Shown here: piece after piece, positions 53,446 to 62,568 of the stretch
Numbering within the stretch: the first letter of the stretch is position 1
Layout of the letters: every line of letters starts with the position of its first letter
Assembly (NCBI GenBank): GCA_934119955.1
Contig: CAKOSZ010000001.1
Coordinates: forward strand, 1 to 64,000
From: an uncultured Bacilli bacterium
GTDB taxonomy: Bacteria; Bacillota_I; Bacilli_A; RF39; UBA660
DNA: 64,000 nt
Direction of reading: 5' to 3'
Notes under the pieces: generated by a model
Told to the model about the DNA's origin: nothing
The model's input: the letters and a program-made list of their open reading frames with translations, nothing else
Databases searched by the model: none
Program-made: the position numbers and the translations under genes

Positions 53446-54018
53446 ATGTTATTTGCAAGTAATAATTTAAATAAAGTATTAGAAGTTGAAAATATTTTAA
53501 ATAAAAAAATTTTATCTTTAAAAGATATAAAGGCTAAAATTGATATTCAGGAAACTGGAAAAACTTTTGAAGAAAATGCTATTATTAAGGCCAAAAAAAT
53601 ATATGAATTAACAAAAATTCCAACTATTGCTGAGGATAGTGGCTTAGAAATAACTGCCTTAAATGGATTTCCAGGAGTTAAAACTAATAGATTTTTAGGT
53701 GATAATAAAACTGATAGTGAAAGAAATCAAAAGATTTTAGAAATGATGCAAGATAAAAATGATAGAACTTGTTATTTTATTTCTTGTTTTGCTTATTATG
53801 ATGGGAAAGTTTTGCAAACATTTAAAAGTTCTCTTCCTGGAATAATTTCAAAAGAAGAACATATAAATATGGGATTTGGCTTTGATAGTATTTTTCTATA
53901 CAACAATGAATATTTATCTAATATGGATATTACTAGTAAAAATAAAATAAGTCCCAGAACTAAATCTTTAAAAAAATTACAAGATTTTTTACAAAAAAAT
54001 ATTGATTTAATAGATTAA
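53446..54018 (+). CDS. XTP/dITP diphosphatase (RdgB/Ham1)
   Basis: This house-cleaning enzyme hydrolyses non-canonical purine triphosphates such as dITP and XTP. Motifs are ASNNLNKVLEVENIL (SxNxxK substrate site), ETGKTFEENAIIKAKKIYEL, TIAEDSGLEITALNGFPGV and MGFGFDSIFLY. GGTGAGG precedes the ATG. The C-terminus is slightly short but the active-site motifs are complete. It is followed by two tRNA genes in the same direction. Confidence 0.93.
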   Translation: MLFASNNLNKVLEVENILNKKILSLKDIKAKIDIQETGKTFEENAIIKAKKIYELTKIPTIAEDSGLEITALNGFPGVKTNRFLGDNKTDSERNQKILEMMQDKNDRTCYFISCFAYYDGKVLQTFKSSLPGIISKEEHINMGFGFDSIFLYNNEYLSNMDITSKNKISPRTKSLKKLQDFLQKNIDLID

Positions 54019-54051
54019 GTATGATATTATAAATTAGCAAATGCAAGAAAT

Positions 54052-54128
54052 GGACCCTTAGCTCAGTTGGTTAGAGCATCCGGCTCATAACCGGGCGGTC
54101 ATAGGTTCGAGTCCTATAGGGTCCACCA
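54052..54128 (+). tRNA. tRNA with CAT anticodon (tRNA-Ile2 or elongator tRNA-Met)
   Basis: Acceptor GGACCCT pairs with AGGGTCC, D-loop AGTTGGTTAGAG, anticodon loop CTCATAA with CAT, T-arm ATAGGTTCGAGTCCTAT and encoded CCA. It lacks the three G-C pairs of an initiator anticodon stem. The overall sequence is closest to the lysidine-modified tRNA-Ile(CAT) of Bacilli, but Met cannot be excluded by eye. Confidence 0.93.
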
Positions 54129-54136
54129 TTTTTTAT

Positions 54137-54219
54137 GCGGGTATGGCGGAACTGGCAGACGCGCTAGTCTTAGGAACTAGTTCTTCGGAGTGCAGGTTCA
54201 ATTCCTGTTACCCGCACCA
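54137..54219 (+). tRNA. tRNA-Leu (TAG)
   Basis: Acceptor GCGGGTA pairs with TACCCGC; anticodon loop CTTAGGA carries TAG; a variable arm (TTCTTCGGAGT) typical of leucine and T-loop GGTTCAATTCC follow, with encoded CCA. Confidence 0.95.
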
Positions 54220-54233
54220 TTGATGAATCTGTT

Positions 54234-54260
54234 CGAACTATTATTTTAGTTCGTTTTTTT
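54234..54260 (+). terminator. Terminator after the tRNA pair
   Basis: CGAACTA and TAGTTCG pair around TTATTT, followed by seven T. Confidence 0.85.
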
Positions 54261-54429
54261 ATACATCAAATGAAAATTTAACACACTATACTATACAAGG
54301 TCAAATATTTGCCATTATCAACAATTCATAAATACAAGCAATATTTATCTTATTGTTATCATTGACAAAAAAATAACAATCAACGTAAAAGTTAATAATA
54401 AATGAACCATAAATAATTTTTTACTTAAC

Positions 54430-54459
54430 TTGTGTTAATAAATAAACTCATGTTATAAT
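54430..54459 (+). promoter_or_regulatory. Promoter of the zincin gene
   Basis: TTGTGT (54430-54435) and TATAAT (54454-54459) are 18 bp apart, with TGT making an extended -10. Upstream, 54261-54429 contains nothing I can identify. Confidence 0.6.
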
Positions 54460-54484
54460 AAAACTATTGAAAGAAGTGATAATA

Positions 54485-55153
54485 ATGATATATGAAAATG
54501 ATAAATTTATTGTTTATTATAATAAATGTGATATTAGATATTTAAAAAAATTACTAAACATTTTAAATCAACGTATACCTAGTATTTTAAATTTTTTCAA
54601 AATTAATTTTAATAGAAAAATAATAATTAAATTATATGATAACATAGATGAATACAAAAATAATATTACAAATTCTTTTAAAAATGCCTTTATAAATGGA
54701 GAATATAATCAAGAAAAAAAATTTCAATATTGGATGATTGCAAATACAGAAGATGGAAATATTAATATGCAATCACTTGACTTAATAAGGCAACTTAATG
54801 ATTATACTAATTACACAGAAGAAGAATTTTGTTATAATGCAGCACATGAATTTACTCATATTTGCCAACAAGAAATAAATTCAAATAGTCCAGGATGGTT
54901 TTGGGAAGTTCTTGCAACAAATTTAGGTAATCCAGAATGTCAGCATGAAGCAACAGAACCATTTACACTAGAAGATTTAAATAATAATTTTGATAAAATT
55001 GATGGATATGGAATTGCTTATAAAATTGGAAAATATTTATTTAAAAATTACGACAATGATTTTATTTTACAATTAGCACATGATAATTCTAAATTAGAAA
55101 CAGTCATAAATGATATTATTAATAAACTAAATAATTCTATAACAAAGAAATGA
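54485..55153 (+). CDS. Putative zinc metallopeptidase (HExxH, cytoplasmic)
   Basis: HEFTHICQQEI near residue 121 is an HExxH zinc site, and the glutamate in GWFWEVLATNLGN, about 20 residues on, would be the third ligand of a gluzincin. The rest (222 residues) is not assigned to a family; its N-terminal half resembles peptidase MA-like folds only in outline. There is no signal peptide. The ATG at 54485 follows AGAAGTG; a TTG six codons earlier has no ribosome-binding site. It stands alone between two terminators. Confidence 0.7.
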   Translation: MIYENDKFIVYYNKCDIRYLKKLLNILNQRIPSILNFFKINFNRKIIIKLYDNIDEYKNNITNSFKNAFINGEYNQEKKFQYWMIANTEDGNINMQSLDLIRQLNDYTNYTEEEFCYNAAHEFTHICQQEINSNSPGWFWEVLATNLGNPECQHEATEPFTLEDLNNNFDKIDGYGIAYKIGKYLFKNYDNDFILQLAHDNSKLETVINDIINKLNNSITKK

Positions 55154-55205
55154 TTTTCAATTTTTAGGTAATACTAAATCAAGTAATTATTTATTTTACA
55201 TAGAT

Positions 55206-55233
55206 TCAGTTTCATTTGAAACTGATTTTTTTT
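55206..55233 (+). terminator. Terminator after the zincin gene
   Basis: TCAGTTTC-ATTT-GAAACTGA is followed by eight T. Confidence 0.88.
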
Positions 55234-55238
55234 TAGAT

Positions 55239-55270
55239 CAAAAAAGATAGCAGTAAATCACTACTATCTA
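55239..55270 (-). terminator. Terminator after htrA (minus strand)
   Basis: On the minus strand AGATAGTAGT and ACTGCTATCT pair with one mismatch around GATTT and are followed by TTTTTT. Confidence 0.8.
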
Positions 55271-55300
55271 AAAAACTAACATTTAAAACATTTTTTAATT

Positions 55301-56422
55301 TTAATCTTCTTTATATTCAGTTAATTTAACCTTGGTTGTTCTTTCCTTACCATCTCTCAAATAAGTTAAAGTAATTTCATCACCAGCATTATATTTATAT
55401 AACTCATATCTTAAATAAGCCATGTTATCAACTTTTTCATTATTAATTTTAGTAACAACATCACCTTTTTGTAAATCTGATTTACTTGCTCCACTATTTT
55501 TAGAGATTTCAACAACTACAACCCCAGTTGTAACATTATCTTTTAGCATTATTCCATTTCTGTATAGAGAATAAGTATCACTTGCATTTATCATAGAAAT
55601 ACCAAGCATTGGTCTTGTAATTGCCTTACCACTTTCTAAGGACTCAATATGACTCATTGCATATTCAATAGGAATAGCAAATCCCATATTTTCAACTTCG
55701 GTTTGAACTAATTTTAAAGAAATAATTCCTATTACTTCTCCACTTGCATTTACAAGTGGTCCCCCACTATTACCTGGGTTTACAGCAGCATTTGTTTGTA
55801 ATACTTTCATAACCCAATCATTTGTTCCTGATAAACTAACAGTTACTAATCTATCTTTTCCCGATAAAATACCATCAGTTACAGTTCCTCTATATTCATA
55901 TCCAAGCGGAGAACCAATTGTAAAGACAGTATCTCCTAATTTAGATTTTTCACTTGTTCCAATAACTGCTGTATCAATTACATCACTTTTATTAATTCTA
56001 ATAACAGCAAGGTCTAAATACTCATCACTTCCAAGCACTACACCTTCAATTTCCTTATCATCACTTCTTATTAAAACAACCTTTTCAGCACCTGATATTA
56101 CATGATGATTAGTCATTACATATCCATATTTATCATCTGTTTTATACACAAAACCAGAACCTGTTGATGATATAGTATTCTTTTGATAGTTTTGAATCAT
56201 CATAACTGCATCATAAACTTTTTCAACACTTGCTGATAATGATCCTTCATTAACAACAACTGTTTTACTACATGCTCTACATGTACTTGTACCACTACTA
56301 TTAGTACCTGATACACTACTACTAAATGTTGTATTAATAGCAATAAAATACATTACTAAGCCTCCTAGTACAAAAGCAACAAATAAATAAATTACCAAAT
56401 TAATTCTATTTTTATCTTTCAT
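55301..56422 (-). CDS. htrA: HtrA/DegP-like membrane-anchored serine protease
   Basis: A single N-terminal membrane segment (residues ~9-29) leads to an S1C trypsin-like domain with catalytic His107 (TNHHVIS), Asp137 (LDLAVIRI) and Ser219 (NPGNSGGPLV), then one PDZ domain near 270-370 (MLGISMINASDT, LQKGDVVTKINNEKV). These proteases degrade misfolded proteins outside the membrane. A CRACSK pair near residue 48 is unusual in the linker. It starts 10 bp after the Abi_2 gene and is probably co-transcribed with it. Confidence 0.94.
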   Translation of the reverse strand: MKDKNRINLVIYLFVAFVLGGLVMYFIAINTTFSSSVSGTNSSGTSTCRACSKTVVVNEGSLSASVEKVYDAVMMIQNYQKNTISSTGSGFVYKTDDKYGYVMTNHHVISGAEKVVLIRSDDKEIEGVVLGSDEYLDLAVIRINKSDVIDTAVIGTSEKSKLGDTVFTIGSPLGYEYRGTVTDGILSGKDRLVTVSLSGTNDWVMKVLQTNAAVNPGNSGGPLVNASGEVIGIISLKLVQTEVENMGFAIPIEYAMSHIESLESGKAITRPMLGISMINASDTYSLYRNGIMLKDNVTTGVVVVEISKNSGASKSDLQKGDVVTKINNEKVDNMAYLRYELYKYNAGDEITLTYLRDGKERTTKVKLTEYKED

Positions 56423-56432
56423 ATTTTCACCT

Positions 56433-57359
56433 CTACATATCTTTTATTTCATTATAATTAGTGGGAAATCCCATTCTATCTAATACTTTATCAATATTAA
56501 TATGGCTTATATTTAATTCTAAATTCTTTAAATTGTGATTTATTTCTTCAATCAAATTACTAAACTCATTATGAGATAACATCTGTTTCATAATAATAAT
56601 TAAAGCAAACAAATCATTTTTACCATAGATATAATCATCATCCATGATAGGTATTTTTAATTCTTTATGATATTTTGTATCATTTACTTTTCTTTGCGTT
56701 TTATTTTCAAACACAATATCTTCATGAGCACACAAATTTCTATAATTAGATAAAATTGTTAAATAATTACCTAAAACATCTATATCTAAATTATAAATTT
56801 CAGCAATTGCAAGTTGATCTTCTTTCTTTAAAATTGAATATAACTCTCCAACTATTCCAAAAGATAAGACCTTAACCAGTACCCACAAAGGAATATAACC
56901 ATAATTAGTTACATAGTGCATAGTTGCTGAATGCTGAGTTGCATTTATATTAATTTGCCTTTTCATTTTCTTTAAGATGTCATTAACTTGTTTAGATTTT
57001 TCACGGTTAGTTGTAAAGTTTTTAGGTGTTAAATAATCTTTCTCTCTATAACCATATTTTAAAGATAACTGATAACTAATAATAGATTTAATATTGTTTT
57101 CAATTACTAAAATATTTTTAAATATTATATTTCTAAATGTTCTATCAAATAGAAACAAACTATAAAGTTCTAGAAAATTTGTTCCTTCTATATAAGTTCT
57201 ATCAGCACTACTTTTCATAAATAAATGTCTATATCCATTTAAAAAGAAATAATTCTCACGAAATAAAACTTCCTTTGCATATTCTATATCATCAATCACT
57301 AACCCTTTATTTTTTAAAATCTCAATTTGTTCATTTAAGGTTTTAAATTCCTTTTTCAT
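56433..57359 (-). CDS. Abi_2 (AbiD/AbiF) family protein with HEPN motif
   Basis: The N-terminal LNEQIEILKNKGLVIDDIE and YFFLNGYRHLF patterns and the C-terminal LSNYRNLCAHEDIVFENKT belong to Abi_2, a family of abortive infection proteins. RNLCAH is an RX4H motif of HEPN ribonucleases, so RNA cleavage on phage infection is the expected activity, known for the family and not shown here. Length (308) is complete. GTAGGAGAGAG precedes the ATG. Its position 10 bp before htrA is odd for a defence gene. Confidence 0.87.
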   Translation of the reverse strand: MKKEFKTLNEQIEILKNKGLVIDDIEYAKEVLFRENYFFLNGYRHLFMKSSADRTYIEGTNFLELYSLFLFDRTFRNIIFKNILVIENNIKSIISYQLSLKYGYREKDYLTPKNFTTNREKSKQVNDILKKMKRQININATQHSATMHYVTNYGYIPLWVLVKVLSFGIVGELYSILKKEDQLAIAEIYNLDIDVLGNYLTILSNYRNLCAHEDIVFENKTQRKVNDTKYHKELKIPIMDDDYIYGKNDLFALIIIMKQMLSHNEFSNLIEEINHNLKNLELNISHINIDKVLDRMGFPTNYNEIKDM

Positions 57360-57497
57360 TCTCTCTCTCCTACTTAATTAAGTATATCATAAAATTGGTA
57401 AAAAAATATGTTTTTTTTGTGAAAATTTCTAGGATTTTTCTTGAAAAAATTTTTTCCTTGATTTTTTTATAATCCATAAGAAAGAAAAATAATTAAA

Positions 57498-57527
57498 AAA
57501 CTAATATTTTTTTACTAAATATCAGTT
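57498..57527 (-). terminator. Terminator after the DUF308 gene
   Basis: On the minus strand AACTGATATT and AATATTAGTT pair around TAGTAAAAA, followed by TTTTAATT. Confidence 0.6.
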
Positions 57528-58093
57528 TTCTTCTCTTCTTTCTTCTCTTCTATTAAAATTTTATCTTCTTTATCCCGACTATCATTATTAAAGATAAAAC
57601 CAATAATTTCAATAACAGAATATGCCATAATAACAATACCAATAGTTTGAAATGCCAAATTTGCTTCTAAAATAGTATACAAACCACCTGCAATTAACAA
57701 AATTGATAAACCAAGAGATACAAAAAATCTAGTATCTTTTTTCATATACAAACTACTAACAAATCTTGTTATTCCAATAAATAAGATATAACCACCTATT
57801 ACAAGTCTAACAAGAGCCTCAATTACATTTGCTAAAAAGATAAAAACTAAACCAATAACAATTAAAGTAATTCCCAAAATCATATCCTTAGATGACTTTG
57901 AATTATCATGTTTAATTTCTACATAGTTCTTAATACAATAATAAACTCCAAACAAAATAATAAGTCCACCCATAACATAAGAAAAAACAAGAACAATAAA
58001 TTCTGGTTTAGTATACATAACTGCCCCAAGAATAAAAAATAAAATAGATATTACTAACATCATAACAGAATAATTTTTAAAATACTTTTTCAT
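57515..58093 (-). CDS. DUF308 (HdeD-like) membrane protein
   Basis: The 192-residue protein has six membrane segments in three repeated pairs, with the family's glycine-rich pattern (FVLGAV-type: ILFFILGAVMYTKPEFIVLV, VMGGLIILFGVYYCI, GGYILFIGITRFVSSL). A charged cytoplasmic tail ends DKEDKILIEEKKEEKKTDI. HdeD itself is linked to acid stress in enterobacteria; the role here is unknown. Confidence 0.8.
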   Translation of the reverse strand: MKKYFKNYSVMMLVISILFFILGAVMYTKPEFIVLVFSYVMGGLIILFGVYYCIKNYVEIKHDNSKSSKDMILGITLIVIGLVFIFLANVIEALVRLVIGGYILFIGITRFVSSLYMKKDTRFFVSLGLSILLIAGGLYTILEANLAFQTIGIVIMAYSVIEIIGFIFNNDSRDKEDKILIEEKKEEKKTDI

Positions 58094-58232
58094 AAAACTT
58101 CACCATTTTCAGTATACAATACTTTTTAATTTTTTAAAAGTAATTATAAAAGAAAAATTTATTTATTTTTTTTACTAAAATAGCCAAAATAACATTTTTT
58201 TATGGTATAATTATTAATAATAGGAGATTATT

Positions 58233-58766
58233 ATGAATGAATTTAATGAACAAAACTTTTTAAACTATATAAAAACAACTAATATTTCATCAAATGAAAT
58301 TAATTATTTAAAAAAATTATACAAAGTTTATAAATCACTTAATAAAATAACTGATAACGATATCAATAATAATATAATTAAAATAGCAGATTTAGAAAAT
58401 GAAATTTACACGGTAAATAATAATATTTTATCTCAATTTGATCGTATTAAAATAGAAATTATTAAAATTAAAAATGTTTATAATAAGGCTGATCCCCTAA
58501 CTCAAAGAAATGCTTTTCCTTATATTCGTAAATTGTATAATATTTTAAATAATGATAATTTCTCTTCGAATGAATACTTAGTTTTATATGCTAAAAAACT
58601 AGTTGTTACTATTCAATTAATTTTAAATATAAAAATAAACTTTTATTATGCTAGTTACCAAGTTTTTCTTGAAAAATATCGTAATTTAGAATTATCTAAT
58701 TTAAATAAAATAGAATATAAACCTATTAATAATAAAAGATTAATTAAAAAGGAGTTAAAGAAATGA
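58233..58766 (+). CDS. Unrecognised protein, first gene of a four-gene operon
   Basis: The 177-residue protein is helical and soluble-looking, starting MNEFNEQNFLNYIKTTNISS and ending in a basic tail (NNKRLIKKELKK). No family or motif is recognised. AATAGGAG precedes the ATG and TATGGTATAATTATT just upstream contains a TATAAT -10. The TGA stop overlaps the start of the next gene, so translation is coupled. Confidence 0.7.
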   Translation: MNEFNEQNFLNYIKTTNISSNEINYLKKLYKVYKSLNKITDNDINNNIIKIADLENEIYTVNNNILSQFDRIKIEIIKIKNVYNKADPLTQRNAFPYIRKLYNILNNDNFSSNEYLVLYAKKLVVTIQLILNIKINFYYASYQVFLEKYRNLELSNLNKIEYKPINNKRLIKKELKK

Positions 58767-60400
58767 ATATAGATAATTTTATAAGACAAATAAAAACTAA
58801 ACTTGATAAAGCTAAAATAGATTTGTTAAAAGAAAAAAATGAATTAGGTAAATTATCTTCTAAATTAATAGAATTTGATAATAATCTAGCAAATTTAAAC
58901 TTAGACAATATTCAAGAAATCTTAATTTTATTAGAAAGTAAAGAAGAAGTAATTAAAGATATTCAATTTTTAAATTCTTATAAAGTACTTATATCTTTTT
59001 TAAAAAATCCTCAAATAGAAAATGAAGGTGTTAAAAAAAATTTATTAGATGAATATAGTAGTTTAAAAGAAAAATTTAAAGTTAAGAAAACTGAATTAAT
59101 TGCTAAACAAAAATTATCTATTGAAAAACTTCAAGATTCAATTCTTGATTATACTAAATTAAAAAATTACTTAGAAAATTTAGATGGTGATTATAGTTTA
59201 GAAGAAATAGATGAATTCATTGATTTATGTGAATTAATTGATATGAATCTTACTGATAGATTAAAATTAATTACTTATATTGGAAAAATTAGTCTTAAAG
59301 CATTTAAAAAGCGTAAAATAGAAGATAGTATTATTACCAAAGAAAATATTGAAGATATAATAGAACAAACTACTAAAAATGAGAAAAAAGTTGAAAAAAA
59401 ATTAGAAATTGAAGATGACAAGGTTCTTGAAACTTTAACTGAGGAAGAAATAAAGACTAAAAAAGAAGAAGAAAGAAAATTTAAAGAAAAAGAGTTAATT
59501 TTAAAAGAATTAAGAAAAACTATTCAAGAAATATTAAAAGAACATAATGATATGTTAACTTACTATTATGATTTAAATGCTGGTAAAGATATGTCTAAAT
59601 CACCAATAAGTGCAAAAGACTATGGTATGTCATCTGGTATTATTCCCTATCTACTTGACTTAAAAAAAATTTTTGAGGATTCTTATGACAGTGATACTAT
59701 TGATGATTGTATAGGACTTTCAAATATATCCTTAAAAGAATATAGAGAATATTTAGAAGTTGCTCCAAAGAAAGAAGAAGAAAAATCTAATGATAGTGAT
59801 ACCTCACTAGATGATTTTACTAAAAAATCAGCCAATATTATTTTATTTTCTAAAAGTAATGATGAATATCAAATAGATCTTAATTTAAGAAGAGATGATG
59901 AAGATAAAAAAGCATTAAAAGAAAACGAATTAATAAAAGCTGTTAGATGCTTTGCTAATTCTACTTATATAGATGTTATAAGAGTTGGTTCTAACATTGA
60001 TTTATTACATAAAGATGTTAAAAATAAATATAGAAAAAATTATGATAATGCCACAAGAGCATTCCGTCTAAGAGCAAGTGATAATTGTAGAACTTGTTAT
60101 GTAGTTGTTGATACTTGTGAAGAAAACATGAAAAAAATCAAGGAATTATATGGTAATAGTAATGTTACAGGTTCTGGAAGAGTTATTCTAATATTCTCAG
60201 TTATTTGGGTTGATGCTAAACATAATGATGGTTATGATGAGGCTAATGATGATTTAAAAGATAACTTAGATTATATTCTTAAAATAAATAAATTATTTAA
60301 AGATCCAAATACTAAAAAAGAAACTTTAAAAGAAATAATTGATGAAAGCATGACTAAATCTTTATCTATATTAAATAAAGAAAATAGTCTACAAAGATAA
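58763..60400 (+). CDS. Unrecognised coiled-coil protein, second gene of the operon
   Basis: This 545-residue protein starts with a long coiled coil (residues ~5-130) and has a highly charged central helix (~215-260, rich in EEEIKTKKEEERKFKEKE). A compact C-terminal domain near 350-520 includes VRCFANSTYIDVIRVGSNID and DNCRTCYVVVDTCEENMKKI with VILIFSVIWVDAKHNDGYDE. I recognise no family for that domain. There is no signal peptide or membrane segment. Start is ATG overlapping the previous stop, with AAAGGAG upstream. Confidence 0.7.
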   Translation: MNIDNFIRQIKTKLDKAKIDLLKEKNELGKLSSKLIEFDNNLANLNLDNIQEILILLESKEEVIKDIQFLNSYKVLISFLKNPQIENEGVKKNLLDEYSSLKEKFKVKKTELIAKQKLSIEKLQDSILDYTKLKNYLENLDGDYSLEEIDEFIDLCELIDMNLTDRLKLITYIGKISLKAFKKRKIEDSIITKENIEDIIEQTTKNEKKVEKKLEIEDDKVLETLTEEEIKTKKEEERKFKEKELILKELRKTIQEILKEHNDMLTYYYDLNAGKDMSKSPISAKDYGMSSGIIPYLLDLKKIFEDSYDSDTIDDCIGLSNISLKEYREYLEVAPKKEEEKSNDSDTSLDDFTKKSANIILFSKSNDEYQIDLNLRRDDEDKKALKENELIKAVRCFANSTYIDVIRVGSNIDLLHKDVKNKYRKNYDNATRAFRLRASDNCRTCYVVVDTCEENMKKIKELYGNSNVTGSGRVILIFSVIWVDAKHNDGYDEANDDLKDNLDYILKINKLFKDPNTKKETLKEIIDESMTKSLSILNKENSLQR

Positions 60401-60411
60401 GGAGTCTAACT

Positions 60412-62175
60412 ATGTATGATGAAAAAATAAAACAATTAATTAATTCTAGAATAAGTATGTTAGAAAATAAACTTCATAGTATAATTGATACTTATCAAGA
60501 AAATAAAATAAGACTTGAAAAAATTATCAAAGATTTAAAAGAAATAAAAGAAGATTATACCAAAATTAAAACTTTTGATATAAAGCGTTTAAATAAAAAT
60601 GAGCCTATTAATGAACCTATTTTAGACTCTTCACCAAGCATAGCAAATTTATCATTTTTTAGCCTTGCTTTAAATCAAGGTTGGATTTTAGAAAAAAGTG
60701 ATATTAAAAAACTTAATTTCTTTGTTTTAGAATTTATTCAAGTATTTGAAAAAGAACTAGTTGAACTTGAAACAAATTATAAAAATAATCAAAATAGTAA
60801 TGAAATTAATGATTTAAAAAATCTTCTTATTAAACTAAATAATTATAACTTAGAAGAAACTGATTTTGATTTACTAAAAGAAATATTAAGTGACAATACT
60901 AATTTAAGAGAATCAGTTGAAATTATGAAATATGTAGTACATAAAACTTTAAAAAATGCTTTAATTAATGATGATAGTATTTTACAAGAAACTGGACTTG
61001 ATATTGATAGTTTAAAAGAATTATTAAGTAAATATGATATTGATTTTGAAGAATTAAGACCTATTAGTAAAGAAGAATTACTTAAATATGGCTCTTTAAC
61101 TAATATTTCTAATATTCTCTCTCTTTTAAAAGAAAATAACTTATTTAATAAAAATATTTATAATAGATATCAATTACCTATTACAAGAATTTTAATTTAT
61201 TCAAATAAAGAATTAGTTGAAAGTATAATTAAATCTTATCAAAAAGCAAATATAAATATTAATTCTTTCTTAGATGAATTTTATAAAAGACCTGCTAAGT
61301 TCATAAAAAGAAAAAGAAGATGGTATGGAAAAAATAATAAAACTGGTAATAAAAAGGAAAAAACAAGTAATGAAGATGAAATAGGTTCTTATGAAGATTT
61401 TACCAGCAATATGGATTTATTCACTAGAATTGGAATAGATATAAATGAGGCTTATAAAAAAAGTTCTACTTTATTTGAAAAGGCACATAATCATATTTTA
61501 ATTGGTTACAATAATCTTAATTTATATGGTATAACACCTAATTACTATGCTAATACTTTAACAGTATTTAATACACATAAACAATTAGAAACAATAGATA
61601 TGTTTATAGAACTTGATGCTTATAATTATGTTTTAAATAATATGTCAAGAGTTAATTATACCCCTACTTCACTTATATTTCATAAATTATATAGATTGAA
61701 AAAACAAGGAATTCCAGTTGCAACTCTTTATAGAAATAAAAAAGGTTCTATTGTTTTACCAATTCAAATTACAGATGAAAAATTAAGTTATGATGGATTA
61801 AATAAAGATAATATGTTAACTGAAAATGGTATTTTTAAACCAGATAGTATTACTTTTAAAGTATATGATGAAATAATTAACCAAAATGATAATAATTTTA
61901 TTCAAGAAGGTATTTCAGATATTATTCAAAAGTTAGATGATGCTTACTTAGTAGAAAGTGAAGGTATTTTAGAAAATAAATTATATAACATTGAAGGTAC
62001 TATTATATCAAGACTTAAAGTACTTAGATATTTAACTACTTTAATATTTAATGGAATTAGTGAAAACAGTGATATGCTTTTATATGCAATTACTAAAAAT
62101 AGTTTATTAACAAAGGAAGAATTTGATAAAATTAAAACAAGTGTTGATAAATTATTAAATGAAAAAGTGAGGTAA
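60412..62175 (+). CDS. Unrecognised large protein, third gene of the operon
   Basis: The 587-residue protein opens with a coiled coil (~10-60), contains a strongly basic patch near 300 (KFIKRKRRWYGKNNKTGNKK) and a largely helical C-terminal half with TPNYYANTLTVFNTHKQLET and YRNKKGSIVLPIQITDEKL. The basic patch could bind nucleic acid. No family is recognised. AAGGAG precedes the ATG by seven bases, 11 bp after the second gene. Confidence 0.7.
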   Translation: MYDEKIKQLINSRISMLENKLHSIIDTYQENKIRLEKIIKDLKEIKEDYTKIKTFDIKRLNKNEPINEPILDSSPSIANLSFFSLALNQGWILEKSDIKKLNFFVLEFIQVFEKELVELETNYKNNQNSNEINDLKNLLIKLNNYNLEETDFDLLKEILSDNTNLRESVEIMKYVVHKTLKNALINDDSILQETGLDIDSLKELLSKYDIDFEELRPISKEELLKYGSLTNISNILSLLKENNLFNKNIYNRYQLPITRILIYSNKELVESIIKSYQKANININSFLDEFYKRPAKFIKRKRRWYGKNNKTGNKKEKTSNEDEIGSYEDFTSNMDLFTRIGIDINEAYKKSSTLFEKAHNHILIGYNNLNLYGITPNYYANTLTVFNTHKQLETIDMFIELDAYNYVLNNMSRVNYTPTSLIFHKLYRLKKQGIPVATLYRNKKGSIVLPIQITDEKLSYDGLNKDNMLTENGIFKPDSITFKVYDEIINQNDNNFIQEGISDIIQKLDDAYLVESEGILENKLYNIEGTIISRLKVLRYLTTLIFNGISENSDMLLYAITKNSLLTKEEFDKIKTSVDKLLNEKVR

Positions 62176-62177
62176 AT

Positions 62178-62411
62178 ATGTTAGATTTTTTAGATGATTA
62201 TTTTAATGAAGATGAATTAAAAGAAATAAAAAATAATATTAGAGGTCCTCTTGCATTTGATCTTAATTCAAATCAAGATAGTGTAATAGAAATTGTTAAG
62301 TATTTAAAATCTTTAAAACTAAATGTATGTACTTTATTAATTACAGATACTGATATTTTCTTTAAAGAAATAGATGAAATAAAAGAATTGTTTATAGAAG
62401 AACTAAATTAA
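62178..62411 (+). CDS. Unrecognised small acidic protein, fourth gene of the operon
   Basis: A 77-residue acidic protein (MLDFLDDYFNEDELKEIKNN ... ELFIEELN) starting two bases after the third gene, with GTGAGG as ribosome-binding site. Its strong negative charge contrasts with the basic patch of the third protein, so an inhibitor or chaperone role is possible, by inference only. A terminator follows directly. Confidence 0.6.
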   Translation: MLDFLDDYFNEDELKEIKNNIRGPLAFDLNSNQDSVIEIVKYLKSLKLNVCTLLITDTDIFFKEIDEIKELFIEELN

Positions 62412-62433
62412 CAAGCATTGCTTGTTTTTTTAT
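62409..62433 (+). terminator. Terminator of the four-gene operon
   Basis: ACAAGC-ATT-GCTTGT is followed by TTTTTTT. Confidence 0.85.
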
Positions 62434-62500
62434 AACTATAATGATAGAATAAGGTTACTTAAAAAGAGATTATAATAATTTAATTCTAGTTAATAATAAA

Positions 62501-62540
62501 AAAGGAGGAAAATTATGTTTGATTTAGTTAGTAAATATAC
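62501..62540 (+). repeat. 40-bp direct repeat, copy 1 (uvrB ribosome-binding site and first codons)
   Basis: Identical over 40 bases to 63807-63846. It includes AAAGGAGG, an ATG (62515-62517) and the first eight uvrB codons (MFDLVSKY), then runs into unrelated DNA that gives a stop after a few more codons. Confidence 0.97.
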
Positions 62541-62568
62541 TAAAATAAAACTAAAAAAAATGAAATAG
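62515..62568 (+). pseudogene. Orphaned uvrB start (18-codon stub)
   Basis: The frame reads MFDLVSKYTKIKLKKMK then stop. The first eight residues match uvrB and the rest is not uvrB. It keeps a perfect ribosome-binding site, so a short peptide may be made, but it is a by-product of the insertion. Confidence 0.85.

Noticed and set aside
54052..54128. Calling the CAT-anticodon tRNA an initiator tRNA-Met
   Set aside because: It lacks the three consecutive G-C pairs in the anticodon stem and the mismatched first acceptor pair of initiators.
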